A DNA stretch of 9,027 bases from Pseudomonadota bacterium (GCA_023386515.1 JAEWJQ010000147.1:1-9027), one strand, 5' to 3'. Positions 1-7,101 are shown, counted from the stretch's first letter. Notes: generated by a model from the sequence alone, not told the origin. Numbers and translations: made by a program.

Positions 1-267
1 GCCCTGGCGCATCCGACGCGCCGCCGCATCCTGGAATTGCTGAAAGGCGGCGGGATGAGTGCGGGCGCGATCGCGGAGCGGTTCGACGTGTCCAAGCCGA
101 CCATGTCGGGTCATTTCGCCAAGCTGCGGGCGGCCGGGCTGATCCAAGCCGAAACGCGCGGCACTAGCACGATCTACACGCTCAACCTGTCCGCGCTCGA
201 AGAGGTGATGATGGCGTTCATGGCGCGGATGGGAGTCGGCGGCACGGTTCGCGAGAAAGGGGAGTGA
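1..267 (+). CDS. ArsR/SdpR-type winged-helix transcriptional repressor (5' end missing)
   Basis: This is the C-terminal 88 residues of a small DNA-binding repressor; the frame is open at the left edge, so the start lies outside the window. The visible protein opens with ALAHPTRRRILELL, the first helix typical of ArsR family regulators. A winged helix-turn-helix follows at visible residues 19-60, with a recognition helix around SKPTMSGHFAKL (31-42) and a wing ending in STIYTLN. No cysteine is present, so the metal-binding motif of classical arsenic/cadmium sensors is absent from this part. That fits the SdpR autorepressor branch, which is usually paired with SdpI. The next gene is indeed SdpI-like and begins at or just after this stop codon, so the two are very probably co-transcribed. 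By family knowledge it would repress its own operon; the operator would lie left of the window. Probably only about 10-15 residues are missing. Confidence 0.9.
   Translation, partial: ALAHPTRRRILELLKGGGMSAGAIAERFDVSKPTMSGHFAKLRAAGLIQAETRGTSTIYTLNLSALEEVMMAFMARMGVGGTVREKGE
256..264 (+). promoter_or_regulatory. Ribosome binding site that favours the ATG at 273 for the SdpI-like gene
   Basis: The purine run AAAGGGGAG ends 8 bases before the ATG at 273, which is ideal spacing. It overlaps the alternative GTG start at 264, for which only GAGAAAGG just upstream could serve. This supports the ATG start, although the GTG would give a classic 4-base GTGA overlap with the repressor stop. Confidence 0.5.
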
Positions 268-272
268 CGCGC

Positions 273-932
273 ATGTCGTATCGGAATCTCAAGATCGCAT
301 CGCTCGTGGTGGTGGTCGGCATGGCGGTATTCGCCACCCTGGCGCTGCAGCGGCTGCCGGCGGGCACGGTATTGCCGACGCACTGGGACGCCGCGGGCAA
401 CGTCAATGGCACGATGCCCGCGCGGATGGCGCTGTTCTTCGGCGTCGGCGTCACCGCGCTCGTCAGCCTCGTCCTCGCGGCGGTCCCGGCGCTCGAGCCT
501 CTGCAGGACAAGATGGCCGCCAGCGCGCCGGTCTACCGTGCCGCCTGGGCGGGAACGCTGGCGCTGATGGTCGCGGTGGAGGCGAAGATCGGCGCTCCGG
601 CCTTCGGCTGGCAATTGCCCGCGCTCCTGCCGCTAGCCGGCGCGGGGCTGCTGCTGATCGTCCTCGGCAACGTCCTGCCCAAGTCGCGGCCAAGCTTCTT
701 CGTCGGCATTCGCACGCCATGGACGCTGACCGATACCGACAATTGGGTGGCGACGCACCGTTTCGGCGGGCGGACGATGATGCTGGGCGGGGTGCTGCTG
801 GTCGCGGCCGCGGTACTGCCATTGTCAGGCGATGCGCGCATGGCGCTCATCATCGCCGCGATCGCCGTCAGCATACTGCCGCCCCTGGCCTATTCCTACC
901 TGTTCTGGCGCCGCCACGGCGTCCGCCCCTGA
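273..932 (+). CDS. SdpI family multi-pass membrane protein (DUF1648 plus SdpI domains)
   Basis: A 219-residue integral inner-membrane protein. The N-terminal DUF1648 domain is seen as a first membrane helix (about 9-26) followed by LPTHWDAAGNVNG (34-46), with the family's P-x-H-W-[DN]-x-x-G pattern. The C-terminal SdpI domain carries VGIRTPWTL (144-152), then NW (157-158) and THRFGG (161-166), the hallmark of the family. Hydrophobic segments lie near 9-26, 52-70, 91-106, 117-134, 168-184 and 190-210, suggesting about six helices. In Bacillus subtilis SdpI gives immunity to the SDP toxin and sequesters the repressor SdpR at the membrane. Many distant homologues exist with no known toxin, and no toxin gene is visible here. 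The start is chosen at 273 for its ribosome binding site; a GTG at 264 would add three residues. It sits directly behind the repressor and 25 bases before a hydrolase gene, so a shared transcript is likely. Confidence 0.9.
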   Translation: MSYRNLKIASLVVVVGMAVFATLALQRLPAGTVLPTHWDAAGNVNGTMPARMALFFGVGVTALVSLVLAAVPALEPLQDKMAASAPVYRAAWAGTLALMVAVEAKIGAPAFGWQLPALLPLAGAGLLLIVLGNVLPKSRPSFFVGIRTPWTLTDTDNWVATHRFGGRTMMLGGVLLVAAAVLPLSGDARMALIIAAIAVSILPPLAYSYLFWRRHGVRP

Positions 933-943
933 CCCGTCCGATC

Positions 944-950
944 GAGGAGA
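944..950 (+). promoter_or_regulatory. Ribosome binding site of the alpha/beta hydrolase gene
   Basis: GAGGAGA lies seven bases before the ATG at 958. It decides the start against a longer open frame reaching back into the SdpI-like gene. Confidence 0.6.
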
Positions 951-957
951 CAGGACT

Positions 958-1893
958 ATGTTGCTGTTCGCCGCGGCGCTCGCCGCAGCCGTGACCGGTA
1001 CCGACATCAGTGCCGCGGGACCGCAGGGACCATTGAAGGGGACGTTCGTCGACGCCGGCCGGGGGGCGCCGGTGGTGCTGATCCTGCCAGGGTCTGGGCC
1101 GACCGACCGCGACGGCAACAATCCGATGGGGATCAAGGCGGCGCCCTATCGCCTGCTCGCCGAGGGTTTGGCGGCCGCGGGCGTGTCGAGTGTGCGTATC
1201 GACAAGCGCGGCCTCTTCGCCAGCGCCGATGCGGTGGCGGATGGCAATGCGGTGACACTAGCGGATTACGTCACCGACACCGCGGCCTGGATCGCCGCGA
1301 CGCGCGCTCGCACCGGCGCGCCATGCGTGTGGCTGCTGGGCCATAGCGAGGGCGGGCTGATTGCGCTCGCCGCCGCATCCGCGCATACCGCCGGCGTCTG
1401 CGGTTTGGTGCTGGTCGCCACACCTGGCCGCCCGCTCGCCGCGGTGATGCGTGAACAGCTTCACGCCAATCCGGGCAATGCGCCGCTGCTACCCGCCGCC
1501 GATGCCGCGATCGACGCGCTCAACGCCGGCAGGCATGTCGATGTCGCCACTTTGCCTGCGCCCCTGCAACCGCTGTTCCGCGCGAACGTCCAAGGCTTCC
1601 TGATCAGCCTGTTCGCGGCGGATCCGGCCAGGATGGCGGCAGCAGTCTGGCAGCTCATCCTCATCGTGCAGGGGGAGCGTGACATCCAGGTCGGCACTGC
1701 CGATGCGACGGCGCTCAAGGCGGCAGCACCGAGCGCGACATTGGCGATGCTGCCGAACGTCAACCATGTGCTGAAGCTGGTCGAAAGCGACAGCCGCGGG
1801 CGGAATCTGGCGACCTATGCCGACCCCAATTTGCCGCTCGCTCCCGCGGTGGTGTCGACGGTGGTACGGTTCATATCCGGGAAGTATCCCTGA
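958..1893 (+). CDS. Alpha/beta fold hydrolase, possibly exported
   Basis: A 311-residue serine hydrolase of the alpha/beta fold; the substrate cannot be predicted. The oxyanion-side motif LPGSGPTDRDGN (43-54) is followed by RIDKRG (80-85). The nucleophile elbow is GHSEGG (128-133) with Ser130 as nucleophile. The other triad members are probably Asp242 in QGERDIQV (238-245) and His270 in PNVNHVLK (266-273). All three are present and correctly ordered, so the enzyme looks intact. The N-terminus, MLLFAAALAAAVTG, is hydrophobic and could be a short signal peptide, but it has no basic n-region. The ATG at 958 has GAGGAGA seven bases upstream, and the mature fold begins soon after it; an upstream extension in the same frame overlaps sdpI and is not credible. 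The gene follows the SdpI-like gene by 25 bases and is probably the last of the operon. It may be an esterase or peptidase-like hydrolase. Confidence 0.87.
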   Translation: MLLFAAALAAAVTGTDISAAGPQGPLKGTFVDAGRGAPVVLILPGSGPTDRDGNNPMGIKAAPYRLLAEGLAAAGVSSVRIDKRGLFASADAVADGNAVTLADYVTDTAAWIAATRARTGAPCVWLLGHSEGGLIALAAASAHTAGVCGLVLVATPGRPLAAVMREQLHANPGNAPLLPAADAAIDALNAGRHVDVATLPAPLQPLFRANVQGFLISLFAADPARMAAAVWQLILIVQGERDIQVGTADATALKAAAPSATLAMLPNVNHVLKLVESDSRGRNLATYADPNLPLAPAVVSTVVRFISGKYP

Positions 1894-1938
1894 TCGCATC
1901 GCCGGCGCGATCATTCGTCGAAGGCCGCCTTCTCTCTA
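1891..1938. terminator. Candidate bidirectional terminator between convergent genes
   Basis: Two short hairpins lie in the 92-base gap between the hydrolase gene and the convergent gene ending at 1986. The first is a perfect 7-base inverted repeat, TGATCGC (1891-1897) with GCGATCA (1907-1913), which includes the hydrolase stop codon. The second is GAAGG (1920-1924) with CCTTC (1928-1932) around a 3-base loop, followed on the plus strand by the pyrimidine run TCTCT. Neither has a strong U-tract, so termination is inferred from position and symmetry only. Nothing else is seen in this gap. Confidence 0.3.
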
Positions 1939-1985
1939 TCGTGAACGAACAGGTCGCAACCGTGTGCCGGCCGACTTGGGCCGTC

Positions 1986-2642
1986 TCAGTCGCCGCGGAT
2001 ATCGGCGGCAGCGTCGTTGACGACATAGTGCGCGGTGCTCGGATGGAACAGCGCGTCGGCCGGCCGGTGCGTGTCGAGTGCCGTGACGCGCCAGATCGGG
2101 CGGCGAGCGGCGTCCAGCATGACGAGCGGATAGGCATGAACGCGCGACCAGCAGATGAAGCTGGTCCCGCCCGATTGATCGAGCGCGATCCACCGGCAGG
2201 GGGCGATCGTCGTGATCGCGGCGGGCGGAGTGGCGAGCGCACGCAACCGGTAGGTGCCGGCCGGACGGCGCAGGCCGTAGGCGAGATCGTCCCAATCGGT
2301 GAAGCGTCCGACGCGATACAGGCTGTCACGATCGACCAAGGTGCGGATGCGCCGCCGCACGTCGATCACGGCCATGCGAAAGTTCACGTCGCGCGCGCTC
2401 GATCGCGTCGCGACGGTGATCAGCCGGCCGTCGGTGTCGCGTCGCAGCCGCGTCGCGCCGTCGCGCCACAGTTCGGCATCGTGGACCCCGTCCGGACCGC
2501 GGTAGCGGATGCGGGCGTGCAAGGCGCGGGGCGCGGTGGCGGTCGGAAACGCCTGTTCGAACCGCAACGATGGCGCGGGGGCAGCCAATGCAGTCGCCCC
2601 CGCCACGATCAGGCCGATATTACTGGCGAACGGCACGGGCAT
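1986..2642 (-). CDS. Conserved-looking probable exported protein of unknown function
   Basis: A 218-residue protein I cannot assign to a named family with certainty. The first 24 residues (MPVPFASNIGLIVAGATALA and four more) look like a weak signal peptide with a possible cleavage site near ALA-AP; there is no basic n-region. The body is rich in beta-prone stretches with aromatic and charged positions: LWRDGATRLRRDTDGR (58-73), DRDSLYRVGRFTDWDDLAYG (104-123), two cysteines (C149 and C164) that could form a disulfide, then RPIWRVTALDTHRP (181-194) and an acidic tail. The layout, in which a WRDG-type strand precedes a short domain, suggests a LolA/RseB-like sheet, but that is speculation. The start overlaps the upstream phosphodiesterase gene by 23 bases and no good ribosome binding site is seen, so reinitiation after that stop is likely. 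The pair is probably one operon and may act together outside the cytoplasm. The opposite-strand open frame here is low in aromatic residues and looks like a shadow. Confidence 0.75.
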   Translation of the reverse strand: MPVPFASNIGLIVAGATALAAPAPSLRFEQAFPTATAPRALHARIRYRGPDGVHDAELWRDGATRLRRDTDGRLITVATRSSARDVNFRMAVIDVRRRIRTLVDRDSLYRVGRFTDWDDLAYGLRRPAGTYRLRALATPPAAITTIAPCRWIALDQSGGTSFICWSRVHAYPLVMLDAARRPIWRVTALDTHRPADALFHPSTAHYVVNDAAADIRGD

Positions 2643-4752
2643 AGTCGAAATAGCGATAGGTCTTGCCGTCGACGGTCACGTCCTTGACCGCGAGCTGGAT
2701 GGTGTAGCTGCCAGCGGTGCGGCTGCTGTCCTTGGTCGCGCCGCTGGGATCGGTGGGCAGTTCGAAGGCGAGGCCGGTCACGGCACTTGCCGGGGCGATC
2801 ACGCGCGGATTGACCGACAGGCTGGCGGTGCTGCGCGGATTGACCAGCGCCTCGTTGAGGATGCGCCCGTCCGCCTGCGGCATCGACAGGCCGAGCAGCC
2901 AGGCGACGGTCGGCGCGACGTCGACGTTCCCAGATGGACCGTTGATCACCTTGCTCTTCTGGAAGCTCGGGCCGTAGCCGATCAGCGTATTGTGCACGTC
3001 GGTGATGCCGAAGCTGCCGTGCATGCCGCGCTGCCCCTGTGCGCTCTCGAATTCGATGCCGTTCTTGCCCTGGACCGAGCTATTCTCGTCCCACGCGAAG
3101 GAAACGACGATGTCGGGCTGGCCGTTGTTGCGACGCGTCGCATTCTCGAGGAACGCGTCCTTCATGGCCAGCGTGCCTGGGATCGTGCCGTAGCGGCTGT
3201 CGACGAAGATCGCGCCATATTCCTCGCGCCGCTGCAGGATGGTGACGATCTGCTGGATCAGCGCGGGGTCGTGGCTGGGGACGTAGAGATAGTCGGACCC
3301 ACCATTGGCCGCGACCACCACCGCATTGGCGGGCAGCGAACCGGGGGCGGGCACCTTGAAGCTGGCGACCGGGTTGGCGAGGGTCGCGCTGACCGCCTGA
3401 TATTTGGTGTTGGCGGCGCCGCACAGCGCGCCGCTGGCATCGACTCGCAGGGGTACGGTCGGCGTACCGCCCGCGGACAGGCCGTACATCGCGCTGGTCG
3501 TGCAGCCGCTGCCATCATAGGCCTTGAGACCGCGATAGGTCAGCTGATCGGCGGTGCGCACGTCGCCGGAAAAGGAGAAGCCGGTGCCGCTTTGCCCGCC
3601 CAGGCTCGCCGCGCTGCCACCCGCCGCGGCGTTGATGGCGCGCAGCGGGTAGAGGCTGGTCGGCCCCGACACGGTGGAATGGCCATGATCGGACACCACG
3701 ACGATGTTGGTCGTCGTATCGAGACCCTGCGCCTTCAGCGCCGCCATCAGCTCGCCCAGCCGCGCATCCTGCGAGCGCAGGCCGGCGCGCACGTTCGCGG
3801 TGCCGGGGCCATAGGCATGCTCGGACGTGTCGGGCGTGCGGAACCAGATCAGCGACAGCATCGGGTTCTTCTTGGGCAGGATGTAGTTGGTGAACACCGA
3901 CATCATGTACTTGTTGGCGGCGTCCTCCGGCGCGCCGCTGGCGTCGGTCGAATCGCGTGCGGCGACGGTCAGCGTGCCGTTGGGATCGTAGGCGGTGGTG
4001 TTGAAGGTCACATTGCCGCCGCGCGCCGTCGGATTGCCGTTGCTGGCCGCCAACGTCAGCTCGCCATAGGTCTTGGTGGTGTTGAGCGGCAGCGCGAAGC
4101 TGGCCGCCTGCAATTCGGTCGCCAGGCTGCGCGGCCGCACCGTATTCTCGTCGACGAAATAGCCGCCCTTGTTCAGGTCCTGGATATAGGCCGGGCCCGA
4201 CTTGCCGATCGTCGCGGTGGTGATGCCGGCCGCCTGGGCGGTGGCGAACAGGCTCTTCACCAGCAACAGCTGGTTGCCGTAATAGCTGTTGAGCGTGTCG
4301 AGGATCGCATAATCCTCGGTAAACACCGGATCGACATAGTCTGCCGCCGTGCCGCCGGCGCCGTTGCCCGCGGGAATGGTGTTGCCGCTGCCCTGCGGCG
4401 GTGTCCAGAAGGTGTTGCCGTAGAAGCCCGTCGTTGCCGGAAAGGATCCGGTCGCGAAGGCCGCGCCGTTCATCATCGTGAACGTCGGATAGGTCGAATG
4501 ATTGTCGGCGAACTGCACCCCCGCCTGCTGCAGGGCATAGAGGTTGGGCGTGTCGGTGGCGCTGACGTCGTCGGGGCGCAGGCCGTCCCAGACGAATACG
4601 ATCGTCCGGGTCGCGGCGATCGGTGTGGGCGTCGCTGACGGCGATGGCGTCGGCGCCGCGCTCAGGCTGCCACTGCCGCCGTCGTTGCAGGCCGCCAGCG
4701 TCGCCGTTGCGGCGAGCGCCACGGCTGCCATCACCCCTTTGGTCCGAATCAT
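2620..4752 (-). CDS. Alkaline phosphatase / nucleotide pyrophosphatase-phosphodiesterase family lipoprotein
   Basis: A 710-residue two-metal phosphoester hydrolase. The N-terminus MIRTKGVMAAVALAATATLA ends in a lipobox, L19-A-A-C22, with Asn at +2, so it is probably an outer-membrane-directed lipoprotein. A Ser/Pro/Thr-rich linker (about 29-46) leads to the catalytic domain. Visible metal and catalytic positions match the nucleotide pyrophosphatase pattern: Asp56 in FVWDGLRPDD, the probable threonine nucleophile Thr92 in YPTFTMMN, Asp308 and His312 in DTSEHAYGPG, Asp355-His356 in VVSDHGHST, and His578 in RGMHGSFG. All are present, so an active enzyme is expected. Residues about 375-570 hold large insertions with four cysteines or fewer, and residues 650-710 form a C-terminal extension rich in beta-prone residues. 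Natural substrates could be nucleotides, phospholipids or phosphodiesters; the sequence does not decide. The gene is the first of a two-gene unit and is transcribed divergently from the acetyltransferase gene. Confidence 0.93.
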   Translation of the reverse strand: MIRTKGVMAAVALAATATLAACNDGGSGSLSAAPTPSPSATPTPIAATRTIVFVWDGLRPDDVSATDTPNLYALQQAGVQFADNHSTYPTFTMMNGAAFATGSFPATTGFYGNTFWTPPQGSGNTIPAGNGAGGTAADYVDPVFTEDYAILDTLNSYYGNQLLLVKSLFATAQAAGITTATIGKSGPAYIQDLNKGGYFVDENTVRPRSLATELQAASFALPLNTTKTYGELTLAASNGNPTARGGNVTFNTTAYDPNGTLTVAARDSTDASGAPEDAANKYMMSVFTNYILPKKNPMLSLIWFRTPDTSEHAYGPGTANVRAGLRSQDARLGELMAALKAQGLDTTTNIVVVSDHGHSTVSGPTSLYPLRAINAAAGGSAASLGGQSGTGFSFSGDVRTADQLTYRGLKAYDGSGCTTSAMYGLSAGGTPTVPLRVDASGALCGAANTKYQAVSATLANPVASFKVPAPGSLPANAVVVAANGGSDYLYVPSHDPALIQQIVTILQRREEYGAIFVDSRYGTIPGTLAMKDAFLENATRRNNGQPDIVVSFAWDENSSVQGKNGIEFESAQGQRGMHGSFGITDVHNTLIGYGPSFQKSKVINGPSGNVDVAPTVAWLLGLSMPQADGRILNEALVNPRSTASLSVNPRVIAPASAVTGLAFELPTDPSGATKDSSRTAGSYTIQLAVKDVTVDGKTYRYFDYARAVRQ

Positions 4753-4837
4753 GCTTTTGCCCCGTGATCCCGTTCAACGTGGGCGGTCCGCTAACCGACG
4801 TCGGTGACGGTGATGTGAAAGCGTCGCTGCAAGTGGT

Positions 4838-4857
4838 TGCTTTTATTATGAAAAGCA
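4838..4857. promoter_or_regulatory. AT-rich perfect inverted repeat in the divergent promoter region
   Basis: TGCTTTT (4838-4844) and AAAAGCA (4851-4857) form a perfect 7-base inverted repeat with a 6-base spacer, ATTATG. It sits in the 117-base divergent gap between the phosphodiesterase and acetyltransferase genes. TATTAT (4844-4849) resembles a -10 element on the plus strand, and CATAAT on the minus strand overlaps it with five of six matches to TATAAT. No convincing -35 box is seen for either. It could be an operator overlapping a promoter or a transcribed hairpin just before the acetyltransferase ribosome binding site. Confidence 0.35.
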
Positions 4858-4869
4858 GGTGATGCCGAT

Positions 4870-5190
4870 ATGACCGTTGCGCGTCATGCGGCGAAATCCG
4901 GCGGGGATCGTTGCGCCGGAATGACGGACGTGATCGACAACGCCGCCGCCGGGCGATTCGAACTGACGGTTGACGGCGGCACCGCCATCGCCGCCTATCA
5001 GCGGGAGGGCGATCGCATCGTCTTCACTCATACCGCGGTGCCGCCAGCGCTGGAGGGGCAGGGGATCGGCAGCCGCCTCGTCGCCGGCGCGCTGGCACAG
5101 GTGCGGCGCGAGGGGCTGAAGGTCGTGCCGGCCTGCGCCTTCGTCGCCGCCTATCTGCGTCGCCACCCGGACGCCGCCGACCTCGCCTGA
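4870..5190 (+). CDS. Small GNAT acetyltransferase, NATD1/YjdJ type
   Basis: A compact acetyl-CoA-dependent acetyltransferase fold of 106 residues, or 89 if it starts at the ATG at 4921. The core begins at about residue 22 with IDNAAAGRFELTVDG. The acetyl-CoA-binding loop is EGQGIGSRLV (62-71), matching the Q/R-x-x-G-x-G/A pattern. The family's C-terminal stretch follows as KVVPACAFVAAYLRRHP (84-100), with the conserved P-x-C (Cys89) and a late HP. The physiological acceptor of this family is not established. AGGTGA seven bases before the ATG at 4870 supports the longer form. The shorter form fits the usual 90-100 residue length and the place where similarity to the family appears to begin, but has a poorer ribosome binding site. 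The gene is divergent from the phosphodiesterase gene, and its stop directly abuts the stop of the convergent ABC exporter gene. Confidence 0.85.
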   Translation: MTVARHAAKSGGDRCAGMTDVIDNAAAGRFELTVDGGTAIAAYQREGDRIVFTHTAVPPALEGQGIGSRLVAGALAQVRREGLKVVPACAFVAAYLRRHPDAADLA

Positions 5191-7011
5191 CTATTCCGCG
5201 GCGAGGGGCTCGCGTCGTTCCTGCGCCTGGCGGGCCCACATCTCGGCGTAGAGGCCGTCGCGGTGGAGCAATTCGGCGTGCGTGCCGCTTTCCCGCACCC
5301 GGCCGCCGTCGAGCACGACGATCCGGTCGGCATGGACGATCGTCGACAGACGGTGAGCGATAACGATCGTCGTGCGGCCCCGTTCGATAGCCTCCAACGT
5401 GGCGAGGATCTCGTCCTCGGTCCGGCTGTCGAGCGCGCTGGTCGCTTCGTCCAGGATCAGGATCGGCGGGTTCTTGAGCAGGGTGCGCGCGATCGCGACC
5501 CGCTGTTTCTCGCCGCCCGACAGCTTCAGCCCGCGTTCGCCGACGCGCGTGGCATAGCCATCGGGCTGGCGCGCGATGAAGTCGGCGATCGCCGCCCCGC
5601 GCGCGGCCGCGGCGATCTCCGCCTCGTCGGCGCCTTCGCGGCCATAGGCGATGTTGTAGCCGATCGTTTCGTTGAACAGCACCGTGTCCTGCGGCACGAT
5701 GCCGATGGCGGCGCGCAGGCTCGCCTGCGTCACCGCGCGGATGTCCTGTCCGTCGATCGTGATCCGCCCCTCGCCGACGTCGTAGAAGCGGTAGAGCAGC
5801 CGGGCGAGCGTCGACTTGCCCGCCCCGGACGGTCCGACCACCGCGACGGGCGCGCCGGCCGGCACGTCGAGGTCGAGGCCGTTGAGGATCGTGCGGTCGG
5901 CGTCATAGCCGAAACGGACGCCCTCGAACCGTACCCGGCCCGCGCCGACCTGTAGCGGCGTCGCATCCGGCGTATCGGTCACCTCCGCCGGCGTGTCGAT
6001 CAGGTCGAACATCGCCGCCATGTCGATCACCCCCTGGCGGATGGTGCGATAGACCATGCCGAGCAGGTCGAGCGGCCGGAACAGCTGGCTGAGCAGGGTG
6101 GAGACGAGGACGAGGTCGCCGGACGAGGCCTCGCCGCGCGACCAGCGCCATGCGACGAAGGCCATGCCGGCACCCATCATCAGATTGGTGATCAGCGCCT
6201 GGCCGATGTTGAGCCACGCCAGGCTGTTCTCCGACTTGGTCGCGGCCTGGGCATAGGCCGCGATCCCCGCGTCGTAGCGGCGCGCCTCGCGCTCCTCGGC
6301 ACCGAAATATTTCACCGTCTCGAAATTGAGCAGCGAATCGACCGCATGCGCCACCGCGCCGGTGTCGAGGTCGTTCATCCGCGCGCGCAGCGCATTGCGC
6401 CAGTCGGTGACCTTGCGCGTAAAGACGATATAGGCCGCCACCATCGCCACCGTCGCGACGACCAGCGGCCAGCCGAAGCTCTTCCAGAAGATGCCGAGCA
6501 CCAGCGCCAACTCGAGGATCGTCGGCGCGATGTTGAACAGGATGAAATAGAGCATCGTGTCGATGCTCTTGGTGCCGCGTTCGACCACCTTGGTCACCGC
6601 GCCGGTGCGCCGTTCGAGGTGGAAGCGCAGCGACAGGCCGTGCAGGTGGCGGAAGACGGTGGCCGCAAGCCGCCGCGTCGCATCCTGGCCGACGCGTTCG
6701 AATACCGCATTGCGCAGATTGTCGAACAGCGTCGTGCCGAAGCGCGCCGCAGCATAGCCGAACACCAGCAGGATCACGAGCGTCACCGCGCCGCGATCCG
6801 CGCCGGTCGAGACGCGGTCGATCGCATATTTCAGCGAATAGGAGACGGCGAAGACCTGGACGAACTTGCTGATCACGACGAGCAGCATCGCAGCCACGAT
6901 CCGCGCCTTCAGCCCCGGCTCGCCGGCGGGCCAGAGATAGGGGAGGAAACGGCGCAGCGTCGGGATCAGCGGCTGATCGGCGCGGGTCTGGACGGTCGGA
7001 TCGGGAGGCAT
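5191..7011 (-). CDS. atm1: Atm1-type ABC exporter half-transporter (fused permease and ATPase)
   Basis: A 606-residue inner-membrane ABC exporter subunit expected to work as a homodimer. The N-terminal membrane domain has hydrophobic segments near 38-58, 75-93, 156-174, 181-198, 270-289 and 299-316. The stretch ERRTGAVTKVVERGTKSID (133-151) and the following LYFILFNIAPTILEL are typical of the Atm1/ABCB7 branch rather than lipid A or multidrug exporters. The ATPase domain is complete: Walker A GPSGAGKST (393-401), Q-loop Gln441 in VPQD, signature LSGGEKQR (497-504), Walker B ILILDE (517-522) and switch His553 in IAHR. Atm1 proteins export glutathione derivatives linked to iron-sulfur assembly or heavy-metal detoxification; the exact cargo here is inferred. 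The ATG at 7011 is preferred. A TTG at 7053 would add 14 residues of low-complexity alanine-rich sequence with no better ribosome binding site. The gene stands alone, divergent from a small cysteine-containing gene. Confidence 0.93.
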   Translation of the reverse strand: MPPDPTVQTRADQPLIPTLRRFLPYLWPAGEPGLKARIVAAMLLVVISKFVQVFAVSYSLKYAIDRVSTGADRGAVTLVILLVFGYAAARFGTTLFDNLRNAVFERVGQDATRRLAATVFRHLHGLSLRFHLERRTGAVTKVVERGTKSIDTMLYFILFNIAPTILELALVLGIFWKSFGWPLVVATVAMVAAYIVFTRKVTDWRNALRARMNDLDTGAVAHAVDSLLNFETVKYFGAEEREARRYDAGIAAYAQAATKSENSLAWLNIGQALITNLMMGAGMAFVAWRWSRGEASSGDLVLVSTLLSQLFRPLDLLGMVYRTIRQGVIDMAAMFDLIDTPAEVTDTPDATPLQVGAGRVRFEGVRFGYDADRTILNGLDLDVPAGAPVAVVGPSGAGKSTLARLLYRFYDVGEGRITIDGQDIRAVTQASLRAAIGIVPQDTVLFNETIGYNIAYGREGADEAEIAAAARGAAIADFIARQPDGYATRVGERGLKLSGGEKQRVAIARTLLKNPPILILDEATSALDSRTEDEILATLEAIERGRTTIVIAHRLSTIVHADRIVVLDGGRVRESGTHAELLHRDGLYAEMWARQAQERREPLAAE

Positions 7012-7073
7012 CGTGACGGCATGTAGGAAGGCCGCCGCCGCGGTGAAAGCCAAGGCGGGAACACAACCGGGCC

Positions 7074-7095
7074 TTCGCGGGTTTTTCCCTGCGAA
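7074..7095 (+). promoter_or_regulatory. Stem-loop just upstream of the small four-cysteine gene
   Basis: TTCGCGGG (7074-7081) can pair with CCTGCGAA (7088-7095) through 8 base pairs, one a G-T wobble, around a T-rich loop. It ends two bases before the ribosome binding site of the next gene, in the divergent gap with the ABC exporter. It could affect translation, act as an attenuator-like hairpin, or simply be chance. No clear promoter boxes were recognised around it. Confidence 0.3.
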
Positions 7096-7096
7096 T

Positions 7097-7101
7097 GGAG
7101 G
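7097..7101 (+). promoter_or_regulatory. Ribosome binding site deciding the start of the four-cysteine gene
   Basis: GGAGG ends five bases before the ATG at 7107. It lies inside the reading frame if the upstream ATG at 7095 is used, and that ATG is itself within a predicted stem-loop, so 7107 is the better start. Confidence 0.6.

Noticed and set aside
1941..2687. Plus-strand open frame opposite the unknown exported protein
   Set aside because: It lacks aromatic and hydrophobic core residues and a ribosome binding site, and it runs across the junction of two minus-strand genes. The minus frame has a plausible signal peptide and balanced composition.
2509..4638. A 709-codon open frame on the plus strand opposite the phosphodiesterase gene
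   Set aside because: Its codons are exactly in register with the minus-strand gene, so a stop needs TTA, CTA or TCA sense codons, which are rare in this GC-rich DNA. The product is rich in Arg, Gly, Ala and Asp with no domain motifs, while the minus strand encodes a complete metalloenzyme.
5263..5955. Plus-strand open frame of 230 codons within the ABC exporter
   Set aside because: It lies wholly opposite the ATPase domain, whose motifs are all intact, and its charged, low-aromatic product is typical of antisense shadows.
7012..7053. TTG start at 7053 for the ABC exporter
   Set aside because: The added 14 residues are low-complexity and there is no ribosome binding site in front of the TTG. 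The ATG at 7011 is the simpler start, although it too has a weak ribosome binding site.
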